Shown piece after piece: positions 8,025 through 16,659 of a stretch of DNA of 64,000 bases. A program made the position numbers and the translations under genes. Under the pieces are notes generated by a model. It ran no database searches. It was not told where the DNA came from and saw only the letters and a program-made list of their open reading frames with translations. The stretch comes from Actinoplanes derwentensis (GTDB taxonomy: Bacteria; Actinomycetota; Actinomycetes; Mycobacteriales; Micromonosporaceae), in NCBI RefSeq assembly GCF_900104725.1, contig NZ_LT629758.1, forward strand, positions 8,642,001 to 8,706,000, in the 5' to 3' direction. Every line of letters begins with the position of its first letter. The first letter of the stretch is position 1.

Positions 8025-9020
8025 TCAGGTGGCGTTCCGTAGCGTCTCAGACGGTGACTCTCCGAAACGATGGCGGTAAGCGGACGCGAACCGGCCGAGG
8101 TGCGCGAACCCCCACCGGTGGGCGACGTCCGCGACCGTGATCTGCGCCGGATCGCCGTGGCGCAGCGTTTCGTGAGCTCGGCTGAGCCGGACCTCCTGGA
8201 GGTATGCCATCGGCGCGCTGCCGAGGTGCCGGCGGAATCCGGACTGGAGTGACCGGACACTCATCCCGGCGATCGCCGCCAGCTCACCGACCGTGAACGC
8301 GTGTTCGGGCTCGTCACTGATCGCCTCCACCACTCGGCGGATCGGCCGGGTGATCACCGCGGCCGGCGGTGCCACCAGCTCCTCGTGATAGCGGTGCGGG
8401 ACGCTCAACAGAAGCCCGCTGAGTACGCTGCCGCAGAACTGTTCGGCGATCACCGGCTCGCGGATCAGGCTGGTCTCGTGCTCCAGTTCGTCGCGGAGCA
8501 GCCGGACGAGCCGGCTCCAACTGTGCGCCGGTCCGGTGGTGAGGTCGAAGGCGGGCGGCAGATCGATCGGCCCGCGCACCGGATGCCCGAGGAGCCCGGC
8601 CAGTTCCGCTTCCAGCGCCCAGCTCTCGATGCGTACGCCGAGTTCTGTGGTGTTCGGCTCGTGCCGTAACCGGATCCGGTCGCCGGGCTGGAAGGCGAGC
8701 GCGGTCGCCGGCGTCGCGGCCAACTCGTGCCCGTCACGCAGCGCCAGCACGCGTCCCGCAGTCGGCAGCATCACGTGGTAGGCGTCGAGCGCGGGCACGT
8801 CCAGCGTCGCCGCGTGACCGGCGAAGGTGAGGTGGCCGACCGTGAGTGGTCCGAGTTGGATGACCTCGATGCCCAGCTCAAGGTCCTTGCCGCCGGCCAC
8901 CGGGTGGTAAAAACGATTCAGGATGTCACGGGCCCGATCGCCGTCGACACTGTCGAGACAGACGCTGTCGAAGTAGACGGTGCCCGGCGCCGGCAGGGCG
9001 CTCGGCAGGGCGTCAACCAT
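8025..9020 (-). CDS. AraC-family transcriptional regulator
   Basis: The 331-residue protein has an N-terminal AraC-binding-like domain (about residues 15-200, with LELGIEVIQLGPLTVGHLTFAG) and a C-terminal double helix-turn-helix. The first HTH is FTVGELAAIAGMSVRSLQSGFRR; the second is ITVADVAHRWGFAHLGRFASAYRHRFGESPSETLR. This layout matches regulators of the AraC-binding-like (ActR/FeaR-type) group that control catabolic genes. No obvious target operon adjoins it: the next gene on the right is a divergent STAS protein about 280 bp away. The region 9021-9300 upstream should contain its promoter, but no clear boxes were identified. Confidence 0.85.
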   Translation of the reverse strand: MVDALPSALPAPGTVYFDSVCLDSVDGDRARDILNRFYHPVAGGKDLELGIEVIQLGPLTVGHLTFAGHAATLDVPALDAYHVMLPTAGRVLALRDGHELAATPATALAFQPGDRIRLRHEPNTTELGVRIESWALEAELAGLLGHPVRGPIDLPPAFDLTTGPAHSWSRLVRLLRDELEHETSLIREPVIAEQFCGSVLSGLLLSVPHRYHEELVAPPAAVITRPIRRVVEAISDEPEHAFTVGELAAIAGMSVRSLQSGFRRHLGSAPMAYLQEVRLSRAHETLRHGDPAQITVADVAHRWGFAHLGRFASAYRHRFGESPSETLRNAT

Positions 9021-9300
9021 GCCGCCCGGAGCTCCAACACATACGGTGAGTATTCGGTTCAGGACGGTGGACAGTCAACGTGGTCGCCGCGCAGTGACCG
9101 TTCCAGCACATTCCGGCCATATGAACTACTCTGGCGTTCCGCGCCTACGTGGCGTAACTTGCAGACCAGCGGATTGTTGTAGGAACGCGGGTTCCAGTCG
9201 GCGTCCCTCAACGAGCGCACGACCCCTCTTCACGGTCGGCGCGACCGTGTCCCGCGGAAGTCGGATCCAGCCCCGGCTGGACGCCAGGAAGAGGGCAGCT

Positions 9301-9657
9301 GTGTATCTGCCGATCACGATCCGCCAGCTTGCCGACGGCACTGTCGAGATCGCTCCGAGTGGAGAGATCGACCTCGACAACGCTCACGTCATGAGGGACG
9401 CGGTCAACGACGTCCTCACCACGATGACGCCGAGTCGGATCTGTCTGGACCTGCAACGGGTGATGCTGATCGACAGCATCGGCATCGGGATTCTGGTCGC
9501 CTGTTTCCACACCGCCGCGGCGAGTGGGGTGAAACTGGTAGTCAGCCACCCGAGCGCCACCGTCTACCGGCAGTTGTGGGTGTCCGGCCTGGTCGGCCTG
9601 CTCGGTTGTGCCGAGCCGCCGAACCCGCGCACCTCAGTCGGCCTCCGGCCGTCCTGA
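9301..9657 (+). CDS. STAS-domain anti-sigma factor antagonist
   Basis: A 118-residue single-domain protein of the SpoIIAA/RsbV type. The diagnostic segment is LIDSIGIGILVACFH, where Ser59 after Asp58 is the expected phosphorylation site used by partner-switching kinases. GTG 9301 was chosen because it follows GGAAGAGGG closely and gives a standard-length domain; the frame is open further upstream, but that part looks non-coding. No anti-sigma kinase or sigma factor is adjacent, so its partners must lie elsewhere. It converges on the MFS exporter, with a pair of palindromic elements between the two 3' ends. Confidence 0.8.
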   Translation: MYLPITIRQLADGTVEIAPSGEIDLDNAHVMRDAVNDVLTTMTPSRICLDLQRVMLIDSIGIGILVACFHTAAASGVKLVVSHPSATVYRQLWVSGLVGLLGCAEPPNPRTSVGLRPS

Positions 9658-9721
9658 TCACGTCGGCCTGCCCTGCCCGACCGTTTCCGCCCCCAGCCGC
9701 CGTCGGCGGTCACGACCGAGC

Positions 9722-9821
9722 GTGGTGAGTTAGGGCTCGATTCGAACCGCAACTCACCACAGCCGGTCGGGACGGGCCGAGCGTGGTGAGTTGGGGTGCG
9801 GATCGAACCGCAACTCACCAC
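9722..9821. repeat. Tandem pair of 39-nt palindromic elements, 61-nt period (copy A)
   Basis: Two 39-nt units at 9722-9760 and 9783-9821 each start GTGGTGAGTT and end AACTCACCAC, forming 10- to 11-bp stems around a 17- to 19-nt loop that ends TCGAACCG. They begin exactly 61 nt apart. They lie between the convergent STAS and MFS genes and could work as a double terminator. An equivalent doublet with the same period occurs at 24760-24859, so this is a dispersed element family rather than a simple terminator. Confidence 0.8.
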
Positions 9822-9846
9822 GATCAGTCCCGGAGCGCGGCGGCTT

Positions 9847-11400
9847 TCAGTGCGTCAGGGTCTGCTCCTGCGCCAGGCGTTCGTCGCCGGACAGGTTCGA
9901 CAGCGGCTTCTCCTTGATGAAGACGACCGCGATCACCGCGAGGAACGCGATCGGGGCGCCGATCAGGAACAGGTCGGCGGTGGCCGTACCGTAGATCTCC
10001 TTGATCACCGCGAGCACCTCCGGCGGCAGTGTCTGCAGGTCGGGGACCTCGCCGCCGCCGGCGGCCGCCGGGCCGAACCTCTCGGTGAACAGCGCGGTGA
10101 CCCGGTGGGTCAGGACGGCACCGAGCGCGCTCACCCCGATCGAACCGCCCATGCTGCGGAAGAACGTCAGCGCCGAGGTGGTGGCCCCCAACTCGGCGGC
10201 GGGCACCTCGTTCTGTGCGGCCAGCACCAGGTTCTGCATCAGCAGGCCGACACCGACGCCGAGCACCGCCATGAAGACCGAGATCACCGGCACGCTGGTG
10301 TGCGCGTCGATCGTGCTGAGCAGGAACATCCCGATCGTCATCACGATCGAGCCGCTGACCAGGAAGATTTTCCACTTGCCGAACTTGGTGATCAGCGCGC
10401 CGGCCACCGTGGAGGAGATCAGCAGGCCGAAGACCATCGGCAGGCCCATCAGGCCGGCGGCCGTCGGGGTCTTGCCGAGGGAGGTCTGGAAGTACTGGGA
10501 CAGGAAGACCGTGCCGCCGAACATCGCCACACCGACCAGCACGCTGGCGATGATGGCGAGGGTGACGGTGCGGTGCCGGAAGATGCCGAGCGGGATGATC
10601 GGCTCCTTGGCCTTCGACTCGGCCCACACCGCCAGCCCGAGGATCACCACTCCGCCGATCACCATCGCGGCGGTCTGCCAGGACGCCCAGTCGAACTTGT
10701 CACCGGCCAGGGTGGACCAGATCAGCAGGGTGCTGACGCCGCCGGTGATCAGCAGCGCGCCGAGCCAGTCGATGCTGACCTGCTTGCGGGTGGTCGGCAG
10801 GTGCAGGGTGCGCTGAAGCAGGGCGATCGCGATCAGCGAGAACGGCACCCCGATCAGGAAGCACCAGCGCCAGCCGAGCCACGAGGTGTCGACGAGGACG
10901 CCGCCGATCAGCGGTCCGGCGATGGTGGCGACACCGAAGACGGCGCCGAACATGCCGGAGTACCGGCCCAGTTCGCGTGGCGGGATCATCGCGGCCATCA
11001 CGATCAGCGCGAGCGCGGTCATGCCACCCGCGCCGACACCCTGGATGACCCGGCTGACCAGCAGGATCTCGACGTTCGGGGTGAAGCCGGCGACCAGTGA
11101 GCCGACCACGAAGAGGCCGAGGGAGAGCTGAATCAGCAGCTTCTTGCTGTAAAGGTCGGCCATCTTGCCCCAGAGCGGGACGGTGGCCGTCATGGCGAGC
11201 AGTTCGGTCGTGACGATCCAGGTGTAGACGGACTGGCTGCCGTTCAGGTCGGCGATGATCCGGGGCAGTGCGTTGGCGACCACGGTGGAGGCCAGGATGC
11301 TGACGAACATGCCGAGCATCAGACCGGAGAGGGCCTGGATGACCTCCCGGTGCGACATCCTTCCGGATGATGCGGCGGTTTCGGGTTCTACGGTCTTCAT
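9847..11400 (-). CDS. MFS multidrug exporter, DHA2 (EmrB/QacA) family, 14-TM
   Basis: A 517-residue transporter counted from ATG 11400. Family marks are ALSGLMLGMFVSILASTVVANALPRI in the first helix region, TWIVTTELLAMTATVPLWGKMADLYSKK (motif A loop) and SRVIQGVGAGGM (motif B with Arg). Motif C-like GPLIGGVLVDTSWLGWRWCFLIG follows. Fourteen hydrophobic segments fit proton-driven DHA2 efflux. The start 11400 is preferred over 11442 because it lies 10 nt after the TetR stop with AAGAAG upstream; the longer start would overlap the regulator. TetR and exporter form an operon, which implies drug- or metabolite-induced derepression. The exported compound is unknown. Confidence 0.88.
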   Translation of the reverse strand: MKTVEPETAASSGRMSHREVIQALSGLMLGMFVSILASTVVANALPRIIADLNGSQSVYTWIVTTELLAMTATVPLWGKMADLYSKKLLIQLSLGLFVVGSLVAGFTPNVEILLVSRVIQGVGAGGMTALALIVMAAMIPPRELGRYSGMFGAVFGVATIAGPLIGGVLVDTSWLGWRWCFLIGVPFSLIAIALLQRTLHLPTTRKQVSIDWLGALLITGGVSTLLIWSTLAGDKFDWASWQTAAMVIGGVVILGLAVWAESKAKEPIIPLGIFRHRTVTLAIIASVLVGVAMFGGTVFLSQYFQTSLGKTPTAAGLMGLPMVFGLLISSTVAGALITKFGKWKIFLVSGSIVMTIGMFLLSTIDAHTSVPVISVFMAVLGVGVGLLMQNLVLAAQNEVPAAELGATTSALTFFRSMGGSIGVSALGAVLTHRVTALFTERFGPAAAGGGEVPDLQTLPPEVLAVIKEIYGTATADLFLIGAPIAFLAVIAVVFIKEKPLSNLSGDERLAQEQTLTH

Positions 11401-11410
11401 CGCACTTCTT

Positions 11411-11989
11411 TCAGATACTGGCAAGGATGGCGAAGGCTTCACGGACGTGTTCGATCAGTGGCCGGCTGTCGCGGTCGTCGGCCCAGCGGCACACCGCGAC
11501 CCGGACCGCCGCGTTGGCGACCGCCGCGGCGACCGGCGGGAACGGGTGGTCCGGGGGCAGGCCGTCGCGTTCGGTGATGGCTGCGGCGAGCCGCTGCTCA
11601 GCGGAGGCGGCCGCGGCGATGAGCAGCGGCAGCAGGTGCGGGTTGGCGCCGATCACGCGCATCCGGAGCAGCCAGAGGTCCCGGTCGTGCTGGATCTGCG
11701 CGAAGGTCGGCGCGAGTGCCGCCAGCAGGGCGTCCGGCAGCGGGCCGTCCGGCAGCCGGGGCTCGTCGAGGCCCTCCATGGGGTCGCCGACCAGGGCGTC
11801 CTCTTTGGTGGCGAAATAGTTGAAGAACGTGCGTGGCGACACTTCGGCCGCCGCGCTGATCTCCTCGGTGGTCACCCGGTCGGCGCCCCGCTCGTCGGCG
11901 AGACGGAGCGCGGCGGTGATCAACGCGAGGCGGGTCTGCCTGCGCTTGGTCTCCCGTCGGCCGGGCATGGCTGTGGAATCCGCGTGCAC
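11411..11989 (-). CDS. TetR-family repressor of the adjacent MFS exporter
   Basis: The product has 192 residues from GTG 11989, or 185 from ATG 11968. The N-terminal HTH is RLALITAALRLADERGADRVTTEEISAAAEVSPRTFFNYFATKEDAL, the classic TetR fold with TFFNYF in helix 3. The C-terminal ligand domain is alpha-helical and Ala/Leu-rich. It is the first gene of a two-gene operon with the DHA2 exporter 10 nt downstream. A perfect 6+3+6 palindrome lies 22 bp upstream of the GTG start and is the expected binding site, so the operon is probably autoregulated. Confidence 0.87.
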   Translation of the reverse strand: MHADSTAMPGRRETKRRQTRLALITAALRLADERGADRVTTEEISAAAEVSPRTFFNYFATKEDALVGDPMEGLDEPRLPDGPLPDALLAALAPTFAQIQHDRDLWLLRMRVIGANPHLLPLLIAAAASAEQRLAAAITERDGLPPDHPFPPVAAAVANAAVRVAVCRWADDRDSRPLIEHVREAFAILASI

Positions 11990-12010
11990 GCGGTGACTTT
12001 AGAGCCAAAC

Positions 12011-12025
12011 TTGCAGTTTCTGCAA
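12011..12025. promoter_or_regulatory. Candidate TetR operator TTGCAGTTTCTGCAA
   Basis: TTGCAG-TTT-CTGCAA is a perfect dyad between the TetR start (11989) and the end of the next gene (12031). On the minus strand its TTGCAG also fits a -35 box, with CTAAAG 17 nt downstream as a weak -10. A bound repressor would therefore block RNA polymerase directly. Confidence 0.6.
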
Positions 12026-12030
12026 AAAAG

Positions 12031-12489
12031 CTAGTCGTTGAGTTGTGCCCGTTCGATCTCCGCGAGGGCGGCGGTCCACCACGGCGCGATCGGGCGGCCG
12101 GCCAGCAGGTCGGCGAGGAGCACCGCCGCGTGCCGGGCCAGATCGTCCGGCTTCGGAGCCGGGCTGCCGTCCTCCTCCAGCACGCCGAGGGCCCCGGCCA
12201 GCAGCCAGAGGACCACCTGCGGATCGGCGTCCGGCCAGGAACGGACGGCGCTCGCCAGAGTGGTGCGCACGTCGTCGGCGGCCAGCCCGTCCGGGTGCCC
12301 GTCCTCCAGTAGCAGGCGGACGGTGGTGCCGAGGACCAGGCCGGTCCGCGCCGGGTCGAGTGCCGCCAGGTCGGCCGTCGCCTCGTCCAGGGCGCCGGTG
12401 TCCCCGGCCTGCACAGCGGCGACGGCAGCGGTGGCCGCGGCGGCGATCGGGCGGGCCGGTGCGGGCAGATGCCGCCAGGTATCCGTCAT
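12031..12489 (-). CDS. Conserved hypothetical actinobacterial protein
   Basis: A 152-residue, Ala/Leu/Asp-rich, apparently all-helical cytosolic protein. It opens MTDTWRHLPAPARPIAAAAT and ends with the Trp-containing IAPWWTAALAEIERAQLND. No membrane segment, signal peptide or metal-binding cluster is visible. It lies upstream of and on the same strand as the TetR-MFS operon, with the candidate operator between them, and may simply be a neighbour. Coding character is good throughout. I recognise no domain. Confidence 0.6.
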   Translation of the reverse strand: MTDTWRHLPAPARPIAAAATAAVAAVQAGDTGALDEATADLAALDPARTGLVLGTTVRLLLEDGHPDGLAADDVRTTLASAVRSWPDADPQVVLWLLAGALGVLEEDGSPAPKPDDLARHAAVLLADLLAGRPIAPWWTAALAEIERAQLND

Positions 12490-12561
12490 GAGCCGACCCT
12501 ACGGCCGCCCGGCTGGCACTGTTAGGAAGGGCTGGCCGGGTGGAGATGGAGGGCGCCGGGG

Positions 12562-12915
12562 ATGACGAGTCTGGACGCCGTGACGGCGTGGGTGGGGAAG
12601 TACCGCAAGGCCTGGGAGTCGAACGATCCGGAAGACATCCGGGACCTGTTCGCCGAGGACGCCGCCTACTTCACCGAGCCGTACGCGAAGCCCTGGGTCG
12701 GCCGGGAGGCGATCGTGACCGGCTGGACCGCGCGCCGGGACCGTCCGGGGACGACCACGTTCTCCTGGCATCCACTGATCGTCACCGAGGAGATGTCGAT
12801 CATCGAGGCGGCCACCTCCTATCCGGAGCGCCGCTATCGCAACCTGTGGATCCTGCGACTGGATCACACCCTTCTGGCCCGCCAGTTCACCGAATGGTGG
12901 ATGCGGGAGGCGTAG
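12562..12915 (+). CDS. SnoaL/NTF2-like small-domain protein
   Basis: The 117-residue protein shows the cone-shaped NTF2-like pattern. An N-terminal helix (VTAWVGKYRKAWESND) is followed by DIRDLFAEDAAYFTEPYAKPWVGREAI, the typical nuclear-transport-factor-2/SnoaL start, then beta strands ending YRNLWILRLDHTLLARQFTEWWM. Such proteins are small hydrolases, isomerases or ligand-binding domains. The catalytic residues cannot be inferred. It ends 12 nt before the Ser/Thr kinase gene, so the two may be co-transcribed. The ATG at 12562 follows GGGGATG only loosely. Confidence 0.8.
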   Translation: MTSLDAVTAWVGKYRKAWESNDPEDIRDLFAEDAAYFTEPYAKPWVGREAIVTGWTARRDRPGTTTFSWHPLIVTEEMSIIEAATSYPERRYRNLWILRLDHTLLARQFTEWWMREA

Positions 12916-12927
12916 TGGCATTCGCGT

Positions 12928-14430
12928 GTGCGGATCGGCGATTCTTTCGGCAGACTGCGACGCGTGGCGGAGGATCGGAGACTCGGCGGCCGGTACCGGC
13001 TGATCAGTGAACTCGGCCGTGGTGGCATGGCTGTCGTCTGGCGCGCCCAGGACGAGGTGCTGGACCGTCCGGTGGCCGTGAAAGTCCTGGCCGGGCGCTT
13101 TGTCGGCGACCCCCGCTTCCGGGCCCGGATTCTGCACGAGGCGCGGGCCTCGGCGACTCTCTCACATCCGAACATCGCACAGATCTACGATTTCGGGGAA
13201 TCCGGCGAGGTTCCCTACGTGGTGATGGAATTGATCAACGGGCCGACACTGGCGCAACGGGTGGCGCAGGGCCGGATTCCGCCGCGCACGATCTTCCGGA
13301 TCTGTGGCGAGGTGGCCACTGCGCTTTCCGTCGCGCACGAGGACGGGCTCGTGCACCGCGACATCAAACTCGCCAACATCATGGTCACCGGCTCCGGCGC
13401 CAAGGTGGTGGACTTCGGTATCGCCGCGGTGGCCGGCCCGGCCTCGCCCGACGACGTGCTGTTCGGCACCCCCGCGTACCTCGCCCCGGAACGGCTCACC
13501 GGCGGCCCGGTCGAACCGGCCTCCGATGTCTACGCGCTCGGGGTGCTGCTCTACCGGCTGCTGGCCGGGGTCGCGCCGTGGAGTGCGGAGACCACCACCC
13601 AGATGCTCAAGGCGCACGTCTATCAGGAGCCGCGGCCGCTGCCCGAGCTGCCGGGCGTGCCGCCGGAGGTCGCCGGGCTGGTCGGCCGGTGTCTGGCCAA
13701 GGACCCGGCGAACAGGCCGGACGCGGCGGAGGTGGCGGGCCTGCTGGGTGACGCCGCAGAGGCCGCCGGTGCGATGCGGACCGCGGCGGTACGACCGGGC
13801 ACGGCACTCGCGGACCATGTCGCCGACAGCCGGACGACGCGACCGTCACCCGTACCCACGCGGTGGAAGAAAGCCCGGCCGGCTGCCGCGGCCCTGACGC
13901 TGGCGCTGCTCACCGGCCTGCCTCTGCTCTTCTCCGGAAAGGCGGGTGGCCCGCCTGGATCACCGGGCGCCGTCGCACCGCCCGCGTTCTCACCCGAGGT
14001 GACCCGGACCGCACCGAAGAACCCGGCCCCGGACCGCCCGCGAGACAGCGCCGACCGTCCGGAGCGAACCGCGGCGACCAGCGACGGAACCGGCCTCCGA
14101 TGGCCCAGCCTGCCGACCGAACCGGGCTCGTCATCGATCGGCCCGGAGGCCGTCCCGCCACCGTCCGTGTCGGTGTCCACGTCATCGTCGGCGACTCCTG
14201 AGCCCTCCGGGAGCCGCCTGGAGTCGCCCGGTGGGTCGGTGCTGGTCCGGTGTGTGTCGGCCGGTGCGGAGTTGCTGGCGTGGGATCCGGCGCCCGGCTT
14301 CACCGCGGAGCGCGTCGATCCCGGCCCCGGCCTGACCGCGGTGGCGGTGTTCGCCGGCGACCTGTCGCGGTACCGGATGACCGTGACCTGCGTGGCCGGT
14401 AGCCCGTCGGCGGTGGTCCTGCCGCTGTGA
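12928..14430 (+). CDS. Transmembrane Ser/Thr protein kinase (PknB-type)
   Basis: Residue numbers are from GTG 12928 (500 residues); GTG 12964 is an equally likely start and removes 12 residues. The kinase domain spans about 20-275: glycine loop LGRGGMAVV, Lys52, Glu71, HRD at 143-145, DFG at 162-164 and APE at 186-188, so all catalytic residues are present. A membrane helix follows near 320-337. The external part is Pro/Ser/Thr-rich, then a C-terminal module of about 65 residues with two cysteines (VLVRCVSAG...MTVTCVAGS), which could form a disulphide. No PASTA repeats are seen, so it is not PknB itself. The SnoaL-like gene lies 12 nt upstream. Confidence 0.9.
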   Translation: MRIGDSFGRLRRVAEDRRLGGRYRLISELGRGGMAVVWRAQDEVLDRPVAVKVLAGRFVGDPRFRARILHEARASATLSHPNIAQIYDFGESGEVPYVVMELINGPTLAQRVAQGRIPPRTIFRICGEVATALSVAHEDGLVHRDIKLANIMVTGSGAKVVDFGIAAVAGPASPDDVLFGTPAYLAPERLTGGPVEPASDVYALGVLLYRLLAGVAPWSAETTTQMLKAHVYQEPRPLPELPGVPPEVAGLVGRCLAKDPANRPDAAEVAGLLGDAAEAAGAMRTAAVRPGTALADHVADSRTTRPSPVPTRWKKARPAAAALTLALLTGLPLLFSGKAGGPPGSPGAVAPPAFSPEVTRTAPKNPAPDRPRDSADRPERTAATSDGTGLRWPSLPTEPGSSSIGPEAVPPPSVSVSTSSSATPEPSGSRLESPGGSVLVRCVSAGAELLAWDPAPGFTAERVDPGPGLTAVAVFAGDLSRYRMTVTCVAGSPSAVVLPL

Positions 14431-14516
14431 GCGCGATCCGCACGCTACGTCCGCTCGCTGCCCGAACGCTCCCGATGTCCGACTAAACTGCGGCGGCACG
14501 CTGCGAAGGGACATCT

Positions 14517-16391
14517 ATGACGGCGACCGCACCCACCGACCAGAGCATGATCGCCCGACTCCGTGGCGCTCTCCGTCGTACCCCGCCGTCGCAGCCGGTC
14601 GCCGTCGCGGCCCCGCCGTCGCTGGTCAACCTGGTGCCGGACCCCGGTTTCCGGGGTGATCCGGATGGGTTCGCGGTGCCCGAGCGAGTCGCCGCGGAGC
14701 GTGCCGAGGTGCCCGGCCGGCCCGGGGTGCACGGTCTGCGGGTGAGCGCCCTGCGCGGCAACGACACGTCGATCGCGCCGGGTGGGATCGCGCTGCGGCC
14801 CGGCACCTACACGGCCGGAGTCTCGCTCTTCCTGGACGAACCGTTGCACAGCCCGCCACGGCTGACGGCGGAGTGGACGATCGGTGACGGCGAGGCCGCC
14901 GAGCCGGTGCGGTCGGTGCCGGCCCGCAACGAGTTCGGGCATCACCGGATCACCGTGACCTTCACCGTTCCGGCCGGGGTGCAGGACGCCGGGGTCTGGC
15001 TGACCGCCGGGAGCGGCGCGGTGACCTGGTACGACTACGCGATCACCGAGACCGCCGGGCCGGTCGCCCATTTCACCGGCGCGACCCCGGGTGACGCCGT
15101 CTACCGCTACGAGTGGACCGGCGAGCCGGACGCGTCCCCGTCACGCCGGACCTTGTTGCCCGGTGCCGTCCCGGTCACCCTGACCGCGGAGGAAGCCGAT
15201 TTCCTGCGGGAGCAGCCGGACGGCGACCCGATGGCGGCGGCCCGGATCGCATTGGCCGAGGGCGACCGGGAAGCCGCGGTGATCCAGCTCCGGCGGGTGG
15301 TCAAAGCCGGTGACCCGGACGGCACGGCCGCCTGGGAGCTGGGCCGGATCGCGGTGTCCGAGCAGCGCTGGGCGGCGGCCGAGCAGTTGCTGCGCGGCGC
15401 GGTGGCCAAACGGCCGGAGGCCTTCGAGCGGGGGTACGCGCTGGCCCACGCCTACGACAAGCTCAAGCGCCGGGACGACAGCCGCCGGACCGCGGCGGCC
15501 GCCCTGGCACACGACACCAAGTTGCCGTTCGACGGCCCGGCCCTGCTGGACTCCGACGTCACCGCCTTCGGGGCCCGCCGGGAGCTCGGTGTCTTCCTCT
15601 CCGAGCACCTCGTCCAGATCCGGGTACAGGCCGAGCAGCGGCTGGCCCGGCCGGTGCGCAGCACGTTCGACCAGCCGATCTTCGTCTACTGGGCGCAGGG
15701 TTTCGCGACCGCGCCGCCGGTGGTGCGAGCCTGTCTCGCGGCGCTCCGGGCGACGAACCCGTCGGTGCACGAGCTGAGCCGGGACACCATCGGCGCCTAC
15801 GTCGACGTGCCGCCGGACCTGGCCGCGGCGGTCGGCGACGATCATGCGCACTTCTCCGACCTGCTGCGGATGCTGCTGCTGGAGAAGTTCGGCGGGATCT
15901 GGGTGGACGCCACCGGTTTCGTCTCCGAGCCGCTGCGGCCGCACGTCGACCGGGCCCTGGCGAAGAGCAGTGTGTTCGCGTTCAACTACACCGGGCCGTA
16001 CCTGTCGAACTGGTTCCTGGCGAGCCGCCCCGACAGCTACGTCATGCATCTGTGGCGGGCCGCGTCGTTCCTGTGGTGGGAGAAACGGGCCGAGTCCCTC
16101 GATCCGCTGCTGCATCACCATGTCTTCGAGATGCTGCACCGGCTCGACGACCGGTTCCGTGCCGAGTGGGACGCCGGGCTCCGGCTCAACGCGACCCCGC
16201 CGCACACGTTGCAGACGATCATGCTGCGGCCGTACGAGCCGGAGATGTTCCAGACGATCGTGGAGGGGGCGTTCGTGCACCGGCTGCGCCACCAGTTCCG
16301 GCCGGAGGAGATGGGCAGCGAGTCGTACCTGGCCCGGATCATCCGTGGCGATCATCAGGATGCGCTTCGCGAAATCAAAGAGAACTGCTAG
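14517..16391 (+). CDS. Multidomain glycosyltransferase: beta-rich N-domain, TPR, capsule-type GT
   Basis: The 624-residue protein has three parts. The N-terminal 190 residues look like a beta-sandwich (LVNLVPDPGFRGDP, RPGTYTAGVSLFLDEP), resembling carbohydrate-binding modules. Residues about 225-335 are TPR-like helical repeats (AARIALAEGDREAAVIQLRR, AAWELGRIAVSEQRWAAAEQ). The C-terminal half is a glycosyltransferase of the capsular polysaccharide synthesis type: IFVYWAQGFATAPPVVRACL, FSDLLRMLLLEKFGGIWVDATG (Asp464 in the DXD-like position) and SNWFLASRPDS. It probably adds a sugar to an envelope or exopolysaccharide acceptor in the cytoplasm, since no signal peptide is seen. GAAGGGA lies just upstream of the ATG. 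Confidence 0.82.
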   Translation: MTATAPTDQSMIARLRGALRRTPPSQPVAVAAPPSLVNLVPDPGFRGDPDGFAVPERVAAERAEVPGRPGVHGLRVSALRGNDTSIAPGGIALRPGTYTAGVSLFLDEPLHSPPRLTAEWTIGDGEAAEPVRSVPARNEFGHHRITVTFTVPAGVQDAGVWLTAGSGAVTWYDYAITETAGPVAHFTGATPGDAVYRYEWTGEPDASPSRRTLLPGAVPVTLTAEEADFLREQPDGDPMAAARIALAEGDREAAVIQLRRVVKAGDPDGTAAWELGRIAVSEQRWAAAEQLLRGAVAKRPEAFERGYALAHAYDKLKRRDDSRRTAAAALAHDTKLPFDGPALLDSDVTAFGARRELGVFLSEHLVQIRVQAEQRLARPVRSTFDQPIFVYWAQGFATAPPVVRACLAALRATNPSVHELSRDTIGAYVDVPPDLAAAVGDDHAHFSDLLRMLLLEKFGGIWVDATGFVSEPLRPHVDRALAKSSVFAFNYTGPYLSNWFLASRPDSYVMHLWRAASFLWWEKRAESLDPLLHHHVFEMLHRLDDRFRAEWDAGLRLNATPPHTLQTIMLRPYEPEMFQTIVEGAFVHRLRHQFRPEEMGSESYLARIIRGDHQDALREIKENC

Positions 16392-16414
16392 CCGGAATTC
16401 CTAATGTTCGGCAC

Positions 16415-16654
16415 ATGATCCGTAACGCCGTCATGCCCGTGGAAACCGCCGGAACGCAGATATTCGTCGATTCCACCGGGCGCCGTAAACGTCTCCTCGC
16501 CGTCGCCGGCTTCCTGGTCGCCCTGGTCGCGGCCCTCTACATCGCCATGGTCGGTGCCAGTGTGGTGCGGGTTTCGGACGCTGCCCTGAACATTCGGGCG
16601 AGCGCCCTTCCGGCGACGTCGGTGAATGCGTCGAGTGCTGCCGTGAATTCGTAG
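16415..16654 (+). CDS. Small single-pass membrane protein
   Basis: A 79-residue frame with a basic segment (STGRRKRLL) followed by one hydrophobic helix (about residues 27-52) and a short Ala/Ser/Val-rich tail. The ATG lies 23 nt after the glycosyltransferase stop, so co-transcription is likely. The upstream extension of the frame into the glycosyltransferase gene is an artefact. It may be a membrane anchor or partner of the glycosyltransferase. I recognise no family. Confidence 0.5.
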   Translation: MIRNAVMPVETAGTQIFVDSTGRRKRLLAVAGFLVALVAALYIAMVGASVVRVSDAALNIRASALPATSVNASSAAVNS

Positions 16655-16659
16655 TCCGC

